A stretch of DNA of 64,000 nucleotides from Phlebiopsis flavidoalba (lineage: Eukaryota; Basidiomycota; Agaricomycetes; Polyporales; Phanerochaetaceae), in NCBI GenBank assembly GCA_035772785.1, contig JAOCPU010000024.1, positions 62,001-126,000 on the forward strand. Reading direction: 5' to 3'. The notes beneath the pieces are model-generated. The model was not told where the DNA came from. It ran no database searches and saw only the letters and a list, made by a program, of their open reading frames with translations. Positions within the stretch are counted from its first letter, which is position 1. Every line of letters begins with the position of its first letter. Shown here one piece after another: positions 36,123 to 47,297 of the stretch. The position numbers were made by a program, and so were the translations under genes.

Positions 36123-36860
36123 CTATTGGAGCTGTCCGAGGGTAGTATTGACTCTTCGCTGTTGTTGTATGCACCGAGCTTCGTATTCTGCGCGGTGGTC
36201 GCGTAGAAGTGTATAGATGGTTGTATGCGTGGCTGTATGCGGACTTCTGGGGCTTGAAGTGTTTATCTTCGTAGTTAACCCAGAATTCGGCCAGGAGAGT
36301 TTGAAGATCGGCGCCGATGATTGCAAGTACGCTCGATAGCCATGGCCGTCGAAGAAACGAAACGAATATTCGACGTGAAGTTGATTGCTCGGAAATTGGC
36401 TAAGCTTCAATTGATATACTACAGACATATGCTGAGGATATTGATGAGGCATGCAAATAGTGAGAAAGGTCTGCAGACGGACCTTGAGACGGTCTACCCA
36501 GGCCATTCTTCTGACGATGAGACGCGACAGCCCAGTGCTTCTCGTCGAACGTCCAGGTTCTGCCCTGGTATGGATATTCTTCTGGCTTGCATAGAAGGTA
36601 GATATTTCTGGCAACGTCAGGGTTCCCCAGGATATCAGCTCACGCTGGATGTGAAGTCAAAGATGGTGGAAGACATGAAGGTGCGCTCGACATCACGATT
36701 CGTGGCATCGGAACAAGCCGCCAACGCCACACAAAGCGTCGGGAGGCGTTGAGAAAGCGCTGCCCTTCTGGGCGGACAGTCGTTAGCGCCCGCCGTTGTG
36801 CTTTTTGTGTCCTCCTCCATCGATCGCCCTCTGCGAGTGCACCAAGAACGATCAAACAAG
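36123..36860 (-). CDS. Unidentified protein, at least two exons
   Basis: Reading the minus strand, a basic N-terminal part (about 36640-36860) ends at a short possible intron beginning GTGAGCTGAT (about 36635 down to 36600). The next part reads IYLLCKPEEYPYQGRTWTFD. Then come a shifted stretch (DLQTLLAEFWVNYEDKHFKP near 36270-36320) and a final TTIYTLLRDHRAEYEARCIQ with a stop at 36123-36125. These pieces are protein-like and in order, but the family is not recognised. A competing plus-strand frame (36321-36752, including ARKLAKLQLIYYRHMLRILM) cannot be excluded. Confidence 0.4.
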
Positions 36861-36869
36861 CTTACTTGT

Positions 36870-39800
36870 CGTGCACGAAATGCGCTTTATCTCGCCAAAT
36901 TACGCTCGTCATACATTTCGTCAGGCCTCCACGCCCACGCGCGGGTCGACACGTTGGGCCTGGCAGGCGTGTGCGTCACGCACTGATGTTACGCAAAGGC
37001 TAAACGATATTCGAAAAGTGCCGCGCGCGCTGGGGAGCCAATAAATCGCGCTAGCGCAAGGGTCGCATTATATGGCAAGGTTTGATCGGAATCGATGGGC
37101 CATTAGAATGCCTGGGAACCGGTGGGGGCAACAGCGTCCGAGGATTAGGGAGTTTCGTCGCATGGGCGCGCGGGCGGGGCGCGCACGGATGGGGGGAGCG
37201 AGCGACGCAATTGAGCTTGGGCAGCATGAGAGCATTGATCCTCCTTTTCTCCACGGCGAGTCTTCTGCGCAGAAGAAAGAAAACGCTCGAGACCCGGGCT
37301 CAGGCGCTGCCCATACGCTCTCCCAGGCTCGACTCGCGCAGCCTTCCCCAGGAAACTTCCACCCTCGTGTGTCTAGTAATGGCGAAGCGGGCCCTGCCCG
37401 CTGCGGCCCGCCACGATGGTGTTCGATGGACGTCTATGGATAGATTAAAGCGAGCCAGGCCGCCCTAAGCGGCCGCAGTTGGCAGCTCGTCGGGCGCGGC
37501 TCCTGCGTCCCGCCGCGCGTGCAGTGGCACCCGGCACACGACCGCCAGCGACCGCCTCGCGCAAATTACCCCAGAAAACGCGCAAATAATGTGCGCGGTG
37601 GCGCGCGTGTGCGCGATTGAATGCCCGAAAGCTTGAAATGGACCCACAAAGCACAACTTCAGGGCGTCGAACGTTCTCGGGCGCTTCTGATGGTTCGAAT
37701 GGGTGAGTGCGATACCTCTGCGCGCGGACGATTCGTGCGGCGGGGCATGACGTGCGTATGTATCGATGAATGTACAGGGCGGCGGTGAAGGAACAAACGC
37801 TGCGCGCAGTGGTCGGCCATACGGTGATCGAAGTCGCCCGATGGGGCTCCTTGTCGCCGCCGGCACGGGGAGGTCTAGCTGTCGAGCCCTAGTCGGCTCG
37901 CTACGCGGCCGGCTCAGTGAGCTATACGGAAGCCCGCTGCTTCCAGACGTACGAAGCTCACCAGTGTTGCCTTAGATGTGATAGGCAACGCTCAAGCTGG
38001 GTCTGTGTATTTGGCTCATGCTCGTATTGTTGTCGGCAGAAAATGTCTCCCCCCAGGCGAGGCTTCGGGCTATGCCCTGCCCCCCCCGTGGCTTTGACAG
38101 CTGCTTTCGCGACGCCTTGTATTATGCTTCGCCGAGGCTAAGTAAGTACATTTGTCATCTTGGTAGAGACTCCGGGCTTACCTATAGCAATTCAGAACCA
38201 GTCCTGAGGAGACAGATGGTGACACGCTGCGGGCTCATTCCGAGACATCCCGTGCCTGGTGCCGTGTGCCAGGCCCTGACACTCGCCGCCACTCGCTTGA
38301 GCCGAGCTCGCTCGCCATCTCTTAGAAGAGGAATGCGCCCCTCCGGCGGGGCGCCGCGACGATGAAAGTGGAGGTTTGTTGAGGAGCAAAGTGTGGGGGG
38401 CTACGCTGGTTGTAGTGCGCAGCGGGTGCACCGATATTGCCCGCTGCGCAAGTATGTCTAAGTCCACCTGTCGGGCAAGCAAGCGATCTATCAAGCCCGC
38501 CGCCCCCCCCCCCACGAGCAAGTCGCCAACAATGCCAATATGTCCTTTCCTGCGTATGGCCGTCAAAGTTCTGCGACAAGGAGGCATGCCGAATGTTCAT
38601 CAAACGCTTCCAGGTGTCCATCTCCTCCTTCACTAGAAACCCGACAACAGGGTCATATGCCTCTATCGCGCTGCGGAATCAAGGGACGGAGCAACAGAGG
38701 ACGTGTCCAGCAAGATGGATGTCCCAATTCAAGCCCTTCATCTTACTCCTCACGTCCTCCTGTTCGACTGGGTCAGAAGCCGCAGGTGTGTTCTGGTCGA
38801 GTTACGTGTGCCATGGGCTCAATGAACAACCCCACAGATGTGATTGCAAAGATTTCGCAGCGCACACAGCATGTGGGCGTGCGACCCCCATTTAGCTCAC
38901 CATGATTTGGTTTCTAGTCGCTTCACGTCTCCAAACAATTGGCAGCCGTTTGATGAGGCTGGGAGCCGCAACAGGAGCCGTCCAATTGAGAACTCGCCTT
39001 GGGCGTGGCCACGGTGGAGAGAATAGGTCGGCCGCATTCTGGAGCGACGGTCACACAGTATCAGCGTCCTCCTCATCTCGATAGGCCTGTCGACGCGCAC
39101 GTCGTTGACGCGTTCCCCAATAGATCTCATCTCCCCCGGGCCTTCTCTTGGTCGACGGTGGCGTGCACAATAGCACCCAGCGGAAAGCCCGCCTTCCGTA
39201 CGCACGTCCTGTGGCTTCTAGCGGGGCGCGGTCCACCCGCTTATGCAGCGGACCGTGTACCCTGTGCTGCCTCCACTTGTTTTTTTGGCGTCCAGAGAGC
39301 CATCGGTGTGAAGCCCTGCGAGGCTTCTGTTTACTCAGCGCACGTCATCGCGGCGCACGCACAGGATACGAGAGTGCTGGCGTCGCCAACCCGCGCGTCT
39401 AGGGGTTGTGTGCGTCATACCCCCGAAACACATGAAAGACATACATCGGCCTGCACCGCTCGCCGTCGTAGCGTCGGCGTCGGTGCGCGGTGTACAGCCC
39501 ACGGAACGGGCGACGTGAACGCCCGACGGAGCGCCTCTGGGACTTGGCCCTGAAGCGGTGCGTACCGCATTTGTTTCCCACGGTTGGGGCTTCGCGCTTA
39601 CGGCTGGTTTCCCCCACGGTACGCTGTGTGGGCTCCGCTGGTAATTCTGCTCGCCTTCGCACCCGGACACTGTCCGCAGCCTACAATTACGGGGGGCACA
39701 AACGTGGCCGCGGGTACTTTTCTACCCGCGCGTGTGTCGACTATACTACACCTTAAACAAAACGGGAAACCGCCCGCTCGAGGACGTCTCATTTAACCAT

Positions 39801-41690
39801 ACCTGGCCCGCGTCCTTCTCTTCTTCGGCTCCTCCTCCCATACCGCGTCTTCTTTAATCTATACTTTTACGTACAACGTTCTAGACATGTGAGGTATGTC
39901 GCTGATGGTCATTGTGCTGGATTATAACCCACTTATCCGAAATATTCCGTGTGCAGGCGAACGATCCACGGGAGGCCCCGTCGCGCGTCGAGACTCGAGA
40001 CTCCGCCAGGACCCACCCGTCGGTCTATGCCCGCCTTAATACACTCGCGACGTCGATGACGCTGCTCCCAGAACCGTGGGATCTGCGCTGCACCTGCGCT
40101 CGGGCGAGCAGGGCCCCCGCGCGCCGCCCTCTCTGCTCCCAGCCCCAGGCCAGCTCAGGCTGGGAGCCTCGGAAGGCATGTCATCGCCCACACGATCCGC
40201 GTCCTCTCTGTTCTGGCTCGCCCCAGGGAGCACAAAGGGTCCAAGGGCAGCCTACGGCCTTTGCGCTGCCCGCTCTTTTCCATCTCTTATTTCTCTTTCC
40301 TTCTTTCTTTTTTTCTCTCTCCTCACCCATATCGTGTCCTGCACATCAGCACGCGCCCGCCCCCGTCCGATCCAGCCCGCCGGCGAGCCGCCGCATGCAG
40401 CATTCGCACCCCGCAGCGCCTGCGATGGCATCCTGTGGGACCCCCGCCCGCCCGATCCCCGCTATTTTATTTCTGTTGCGGCTTATGTGCCGCGATGGGG
40501 CGCGCGGAGGCCGTGCCAGACCGTCGTGGCGAGCCTCGCGGCCTTCTAGTGCGCTGCACCATCCTTACGGTCGGGCGTGAAACGTGACGTTATCGCTGTC
40601 CGTGCCCGACGATGCGTCGTGGGCGCCCTGTGTAGGTCGTGGATGTCGAGATGATATTATCCAGACCCGTCGTGCAGACCCTTGTGCCCCATTGGAGGTC
40701 ACCCAGCCCTGCCTGCGTGAAAACTAGACCCCTAGGTTTAGCCATTTGCGGCTAGCGAAGGATACAAGGGAGAAGCTCAACTTTTCCCCACCTCGAATGC
40801 GATAGACCAGCTGCTTCTACGCTACATGGAAGATGGAGACCCCATGCGTCACACGGTTGTACGGTCCCGCGACGTCTCGATCAGCAGAGCGCAACGCGGG
40901 TGGAGAATGGGGCTGGGTGGTCTCGCGGTCAAGATGTCGCTAGAGGCTGCTGGTGCGGATAGGAACGCTAGCATTTGATGGGGCACTACATAATGTAATG
41001 TAACAATGAACTAATGTAATCGAGACAAAATGCACAATGGGGCTGTTGTTATATTGGTCTGATTTTAGTTTGTGTGAGTATTACGGTATGTGGTGTAATG
41101 TACAGGCAAGGGGGTCTGTTTGCAATAGATGAGCGATGATGCGCGGGTATTGGTATTACATGTACATGTGCGGGCAGCGTCCGATGGCAAGATGAGCAAG
41201 CTAGGGGAGAAAGGGCGAACGCGGGTGATGGCGGCGAGGGCATAGCGAGATAGTAGACGACGCGGGCGGAGGAGAAAAAAGAGGGGGAAATGATGACAGA
41301 AGCGTGATCGGGCACATGTGAGCATACAAGAACATTGGCGGGTCAGCGGATCTAGAACGAAAGTGAACAACAGGGAGAGGACAGGAAAGGCAGAGCATGT
41401 AGAGTACACAAGAGATATCAAGAAGAGTTATATAATTGGCCGTAAATTGAATATAGAAGAGAGACAAATAACTCGAGAGCATATGGGATATGCGCATGAA
41501 GTAAAGAGTTTCCTTTTTTCTGCAGAGATGGTGGAGCCGACCTGCGAACCAATGAGAAGGACTCGGGGGCAGCATGATACATGATGGACGATGGTAAGAT
41601 GAGGTATGATTAATGGGCCGCAGATACGGATGCGAGATACGAAGGGGCCCCAAAACGTGACGCGGCGTCACGCAGTGGCGGCCACGGCCC
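36870..41690. other. Left half of the GC-rich island; no confident gene
   Basis: Base composition turns strongly G+C- and CpG-rich from about 36900. Long frames appear on both strands, as expected from the low stop-codon rate. The most protein-like piece is on the minus strand at about 38500-38690 (SAIEAYDPVVGFL, then KEEMDTWKRLMNIRHASLSQ). A minus-strand stretch at 38897-39205 (RVNDVRVDRPIEMRRTLILC) is also possible. A run of 11 C lies at 38503-38513. From 40750 to 41600 the DNA is less GC-rich and probably holds the 3' flank of the TEA gene. Confidence 0.35.
40270..40335 (+). promoter_or_regulatory. Pyrimidine (CT) tract, possible promoter element
   Basis: Almost only C and T on the plus strand (CTCTTTCCTTCTTTCTTTTT and neighbours). 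Such tracts are common just before transcription starts in filamentous fungi. A plus-strand ATG follows at 40395 but no convincing gene is seen after it, so the assignment is weak. Confidence 0.35.
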
Positions 41691-41699
41691 GCCGCTAGG

Positions 41700-43746
41700 C
41701 AGCAGCATAGAATTCATTCGACGAAGAGATGCCTGCGCCTCGGGAACAATCGCACAGCGGGGGTGCTCTTCCCGCCGGCGCGCGAGCAATAGAGTTTGCG
41801 TCTCCCCGGGCTCGCAGCGAGCTAGAAGTGCCACCAGGAAAAAAAGAACGCACGCAGTCGGCCGGCGCGGCCCTCGCCCCGCGCGCGATCCCCCAGAACG
41901 GGGCGGGCCCCGTCTCACGGGAGGCTCACGTACGCGTGCTGAGTTCGCCTGCGCTGGCCCGAGGCGTCCGGGGCCAGTCCTTCCCCCGTGTGCGTACGCG
42001 CCGCGGTCGGCACCACCAGAGCGCTCGGCGGGCTCGGCGGCGGCGAGGCGCCGCAGTTGTCGAACGGGAGGCACATGCCGGCAGGCACCGCGGCGCTGGG
42101 CGCCTGCGTAGTCGACGTCGACATAGCTCCTGCAGTGTTGGCTGTCGAGGGGAGGGTCAGTCCGATCCTGCGCCGAGCGCGGCCAGGCGTCGAGGCCGAC
42201 CGAGCCGGGGAACGCGGCGTCGTGTGTGCAGCGGGCTCTGCGGCAGGCTCTGGTAGCCCTCCTCCCCCGTCCCTGATCAGCCCCGGCGGGCTCATGTCGA
42301 GGACGACCGTGCGCCCGGCGGCGGCGGGTGCAGCGGGTAGCGCGGGTACGGGGGCACGGTACGGGCGGTGGGCGCATGCTCGAGGGCGCGCCCCGACAGG
42401 GTGTTGTCGAGTGCGCTGAGGCGGTCAGGGTCCGGCGGTCGAGCTGGAGAGCATATATGCGATGAGAGAGGGGACGCGGACAGCGGCACACTACCGACGT
42501 ACGCTGGACTCGCTCGTGTGTGCTGTATGCGTCTCCCGAATTCGAGGACGCTGGCGATGCTAGGCGGCGACACCTGCGCAGTGTTGAACTGGTAGACCAC
42601 CGAGGACAGGATCCTCTCTTCTCTGCAGCGTGGGACGACGACTCCCCTGTTGGCGAGTAGACGGCCGGGCGCCGCGAGACGATCTCTAACTGGGGGAGAT
42701 CGTGTACAGGCTGATGTCTATCGCAGGGGGCAGCGTCAGACACACGGGCGCTTCTCCATGAAGGGAAAAGCGTTTACGCACCGCACGCGTTGCACAGTGT
42801 CTCCCAGTAGCGGGGGACGCAGGCGGGTGCTGTAGAGCAGGACGGCCTCGACCTCGTTGGTGTACGAGGTCCGGCGTGGAGCGACGACGAGTGCAGCTCG
42901 AGCGATGTCGTCTCGTTGTATACAATGTTGCCGCTCTTGGTGACAATGCAGCGCGACTCGCCGTGGATGGCGGTCGCCGAGCGGAAAGTGACGGTGTTGG
43001 CGATGGCGCGCAGCGGACGGAAGGAGGCGTAGGGCCGTAGGCTGGATGCGACGGCGGGCCAGTGGGTATCGGGCGCGAGGACATCGAGACACGATGCGGA
43101 TTCGCTCGGCGGGAAGCAGGTGGACGAGGAGGGCTCGGGGGTCGATGTGCTCGAACGCTGGGCGATCGCTGCTCGCCCGGGCCGGTGCGACAGGAGCTTG
43201 AGAGGACTGCGGCCGCCGAGAGCGGTTAGCGGGCGGCGGATCCGGCGACGATCGCGGCGGCGTGGGCACTCACTGCGCTTGCCCTCGGCATGTGTCCCGG
43301 AGCTGCTGCAGACGGCTGCCGACCTGCTTGGGCGTGCGGTGCTTGCCGGTGCGCGCACTGGAAGATCTGTAGTCTGAAATAATTTGTTGCGCATGGGGAA
43401 GCGTCCCGATATCGAGGGCGCGTGCGGACCGCGACTCTACGGGGCCTACGTGAGCGTTCAAGGCCTGGAGGGAGGGGATCATGAGCATATGCGGCGCATG
43501 CGCCAACGTGACTGGACGCACCTTCGACGAGTGCGGGGCCGCCTCGAGCTGCGGGGGCCACACAACTTCGCCCTTGCCCTTGATGGTCTTCCAAACACTT
43601 TCTGCTGGTGACGAGGGACTGCACCGCGTTCGCTCGTGCCGGCGGAAAAGCGTGGTCACATGGGGGAATAGGTGGATGAAAATTCGTCCGCGGAGGATAT
43701 CCCCGGACGTTGTTTTTGAAACTGGCGCAGAGCTGGAGGAGGACAT
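41700..43746 (-). CDS. TEA/ATTS-domain transcription factor (AbaA/TEAD type)
   Basis: The TEA domain is a three-helix DNA-binding domain found in TEAD, Tec1 and AbaA regulators of development. On the minus strand an ATG at 43746 gives MSSSSSAPVSKTTSG before an intron. Then follow VWKTIKGKGEVVWPPQLEAA, a second intron, PVESRSARAL, a frame-variable stretch equal to FPMRNxxISDY, and TGKHRTPKQVGSRLQQLRDT, which is the recognition helix. Downstream come VTFRSATAIHGESRCIVTKS (about 42950), the end of the ligand-like half, then SVVYQFNTAQVSPPS (about 42580) and long Pro/Ser/Ala-rich frames to about 41700. These fit the transactivation domain of basidiomycete TEA proteins. The stop is uncertain because frames shift. 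The gene lies inside the GC-rich island, with the CCAAT-box field upstream of its start. Confidence 0.82.
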
Positions 43747-46700
43747 CGGCGGGGGAGGGGTGGTCGGGCTCGTGATGCGTGCGGTGCGGACGCGTGCCGG
43801 ATGGGGGGAGGAGGAGGGGCGGAGGAGGAGGAGGACGGGACGAGTGGGGGACGGAGGAGGAGGGCGGACGGGCGTGTTTATGATACAAGTGGATGATTGT
43901 GGACTAGGGGACGAGCGCCGCGTCGGGGCAAAGCCTGGATGCGGAAACGGGAGGTTATCCTGTCTAAATTTAAAAATGAGAGAAGAAGTCGGGGCAGTGG
44001 GAAAAGTGCATCGCGATTCGAGGAGTGAGAACTAAACTTGATGTGATGTTCCCTCTCGGCGAATAACCCTGGCGTTTTTTAAACGGCCTCCAGCTCGTTC
44101 CACGCAGAGCCAGCGCACCAGGAAGCGATCTCGCCAGAACCCATCTGCCTGCACCGCGCCTGCTAATCGCACCTCGTCCGCCCCTTGTGTTTCGCACGCT
44201 GCCGCGTCCACAACCAACAACAACCGCACTGCATGTCTTGTTCTTGGTGCTGGTGTCGGTGACGTGGCTGCCCCGACGGACGCGTGGGCGGGAGCAGGCG
44301 ACGCGCGCGGCGGGGGTCTCGGTCCCTGCCTGGCAACAACCAAACACCCCGCGCTTAACGGCCTGGCGGGCGGGCAACGTGGCGGGAGGGCAAGTCCTGA
44401 TATAACTCGGAGTTGTCGAGGTCCACGATCGCGCGCGCCGGTCATTAATCGAAAGGGACGAGACGACAGACGCGGATGTCGTTTGTTTTTTTTTTCTCGG
44501 GCGAGAGTGTCCAAAGGCGGCAAGCGTCGGCAGGCAGAGCAGGGTCGGGGCTGCGCGCGCCTCGCCCTGCCATGGGGAGGAGGACACAGCCAGGCTCCGA
44601 CGCGTCGAGCCCAGCGTGCGTCACCGGGATTTGCCTCCGTCCGACGGCGCGGGCCAGTCCTCGTCGTCGCACACACGGAAACCAGCAGCGCAGACGCGCC
44701 GACGCCCCGATCTGCGTCCGCCCAAAAGAGGGAAAAAAATAGATCCGTGTCCGATCGTCTTTGTTGCCCGACAGGACCGACGCCACACCGAGCCCCCATC
44801 AGATCGTCAGATCCCTCGCGCGCCCTGCGCACTCGCCCATCGCTGATTGGCCCGTCGCATCCCCCACCCCCCAGCCTACCGCGCGCCCTGCCAGATTCCC
44901 GTGCGCATCGCACCGCTGAGCCCAGAAGCGGCGGCCGGCGCGACGCAGACGTCATGCCTCGTGTGTACGAGGAGGAGGCGTGCGCCCGCCGCCCGCCCTC
45001 GCGCCCCGCGCCCCCCTGTGCGACGCGTCGGGCCGCGCCCTCGTGTGACGAATCAAGCTCTGCTAGCTCCTGTTTCAGCTCCCCAACCTTGTCCTCGAGA
45101 TGGCCACACCCCGTCAATTTGCAAACATCCAGTGCGCAGGGTCAGACTCGTCTTCTTGGATCGCGCGCAGGTGGTCACATCATCGTGATATTAAACGCAG
45201 CTGGGCCCCCCAGCACCACCTCCCTTCTGGGCGCGCCGGGGACTTTTTTCTCTCGTGGTCTCCCCGGAAGCGTCGATTCATTGCTGGAAACATACGTAAA
45301 GACATTCCGCGCGAGCTAAAACGCCTGTTCGTGTCCGTGCTCCAGCCCTAGAAGGTCGCGGCACGAGCCAATGGGCGCGCCCCGGAACGAGCCAGCGAGC
45401 GTGGCAAACCATGGCGCGGTCGGTCCTAACACGTCTTCTTTTTCCTGCGCACCGCAATAAAGACATATCCAGCATATGCACGCGCCGAGGTGGACGCGGT
45501 GAGAGAGCCCCCTCGCATAGACGCAAACGCGGGTGTGCAATGTCCGCGGACGCGTCGTATGTCCGTCTGTGAAGCGACGAATGATCCACGCGCTGTGGCG
45601 GCGGCCGGGTCGCGACTCCTCGAGGGAAGCTAGAAAATAAACAGCACGAAAAAAAAAATAGCGACATGCGCGCACCATTGTCGGGCAGAGAGCGAACGCG
45701 AATCCCTCGCGCGAAGCGCAAGCTAGGCCCATGCCGCAGAGCCTCATTCCCATCACAAGACAGCCCAGCCCATATCGGGGGACCGGAGAGATGGCATCTC
45801 GCCGGTTGATGGCTCCCGGGCCGCGCCGCGCCATTCCCCACAGCGAATGGGAGCCCGCGCACGCTGATTGGAGGACGGGCGGGCCCACGGCATTCGCTGC
45901 GCGGGGGGCGTGCGTCGTCATTGGGCGCATGGTGATCGCATTAGACTCGCTGGGATCCCAGAGGCCTCGAGTGCTCGACGCGCGCCGGCGTCCAGTCGCA
46001 TTGCGCACCCCCGCTTCCCGCCCGCCGCCGCCCCGCAATCTATCCAAGTTCGTGCAGACGCGTCGCAGGCTCATATCGCCGCCCGGGCGCGCACCACCAT
46101 TTCGCGCGACGCGCCCATTGGCTGCACACACACCCATGACGGGCGCGGCATCCCACTCTGCACCCGGTCGCCCGGGTTCCCAAGTGCGCTGAACGGCAAG
46201 ACGGGGGGCTCTACGCCCGCAACGCGCAAGGGCGCCCGCAGCGGGGGGCGGGGCGTGGGCGTGTGGAGATACGCTGTGTGGGGGTCGCCCGCCGCGGGGT
46301 GCGAGCGCGGGCTGCCGCAAGAGGGCAGGCCCGACGCGCACGCCATCGCTGGGGTTCCGAGCCGCACGTCGTCGCGCCGCCACGTTTCTGCCAAGGGTCC
46401 AGCGCGCCCTTCGTGATTGGGGGGGGGGAGGCCCATCTGCCATGAACGCGTCGACGCGCCCGCCCGCCATCGTCATCAGCCATCCGTCAAGGCGCGTTTA
46501 CGTTGGGCATCGCAGTGCTCTTCCGCGAGCAGAAGCGTGCTGAGGAAGCCTGGGGGTCCGCGTTGATAGCACTTTGCGGTGGCCCCCTGGGCCACGTACG
46601 CTCGCCGCTGGACGAAACGCGGAGCAATATGTCTTTTTGTGAGCCCATCCGTCTGATGCAGGCCGTATCAGAGCCCCCGCTGACATGCGAACGACGATTG

Positions 46701-46763
46701 GACCGCACGCGCGCGCACACGAACGAAAAACCGAGAGAAAAGAAAATCAAATTCGCCGAGAGC
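43747..46763. other. GC-rich region upstream of the TEA gene; no convincing gene
   Basis: Very long frames exist on both strands at once (for example 44032-45117 minus and 44264-45319 plus). They have repetitive Arg/Pro/Ala/Gly composition and no domain, which is what GC-rich non-coding DNA gives. One short minus-strand piece (LEDKVGELKQELAEL, about 45050-45095) looks like a coiled coil and could be an exon. CCAAT boxes are listed separately. The stretch may be a long promoter and leader of the TEA gene. Confidence 0.5.
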
Positions 46764-47297
46764 GTCGGGATCGACTGAACAAGAGGGCTCAGAGCCCGGC
46801 TCAGAGCCCTCCCATGAGCCCTCCCACGAGCCCTCCCGAGCGCCAAAACCTGCGAGCCATCGTGAAGGCCACATAGATCGTTTACCTTATGAGAGTAGTC
46901 ATTTGGGCTTCCTTACCAACTACGGTTTCTGGTAAATTTCTGCCTATCTCAGAGGGACGTTTCGACCCTCATGCAATGTGCATACTTGCACTTGCACGAA
47001 TCTGAATGCTTTGCAGACTCGGACTGGTTTAGGTGTCAACTTACCTACATTACCAAGTAGGTCGCGATGCACTATGTAGTGCATCTTGAGGTTGATGTCA
47101 TTAGTAACAGCGATAAGTAGAGTATAAGCCCTGTTGACTTGTGGCCTCGATTTCTTCACACAGGTGGTCATTGCGCCTCTGGGCTCTCGTGCGTGTGGCC
47201 TCACGCATCTCGTTGTGGCCCGCGGGCGCTCTGATGTGGTCCAGCGGCTGAAGGCTCTGAGCCGGGCTCATGAGCCCTCTTGTTCAGTCGATCCGAC
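46764..47297. mobile_element. MITE-like terminal-inverted-repeat element, about 534 bp
   Basis: The left end starts GTCGGGATCGACTGAACAAG and goes on to GGGCTCAGAGCCCGGCTCAG. The right end is the reverse complement with few changes (CTGAGCCGGGCTCATGAGCC then CTCTTGTTCAGTCGATCCGA, to 47297). Weaker matches continue inward to about 46875 and 47185 (GTGAAGGCCACA against TGTGGCCTCAC). The 310 bp between are clearly AT-richer than the surroundings and non-coding, as expected for an insertion. No transposase and no clear target-site duplication are visible. The subterminal GGGCTCATGAGCCC is a perfect palindrome. Confidence 0.78.
46804..46839. repeat. Three tandem 12-bp units GAGCCCTCCCxx
   Basis: GAGCCCTCCCAT, GAGCCCTCCCAC and GAGCCCTCCCGA follow directly on each other, just inside the left arm of the inverted-repeat element. 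They are absent from its right arm. Confidence 0.85.

Noticed and set aside
44032..45319. Overlapping frames of 361 codons (minus) and 351 codons (plus)
   Set aside because: Both strands are open at once, composition is Arg/Pro/Ala/Gly-rich and no domain is seen; this is expected in very GC-rich DNA with few stop codons.
45316..46476. Minus-strand frame of 386 codons, the longest in the window
   Set aside because: It lies in the same GC-rich region, contains CCAAT boxes, has low-complexity composition and overlaps plus-strand frames of 153 and 182 codons.
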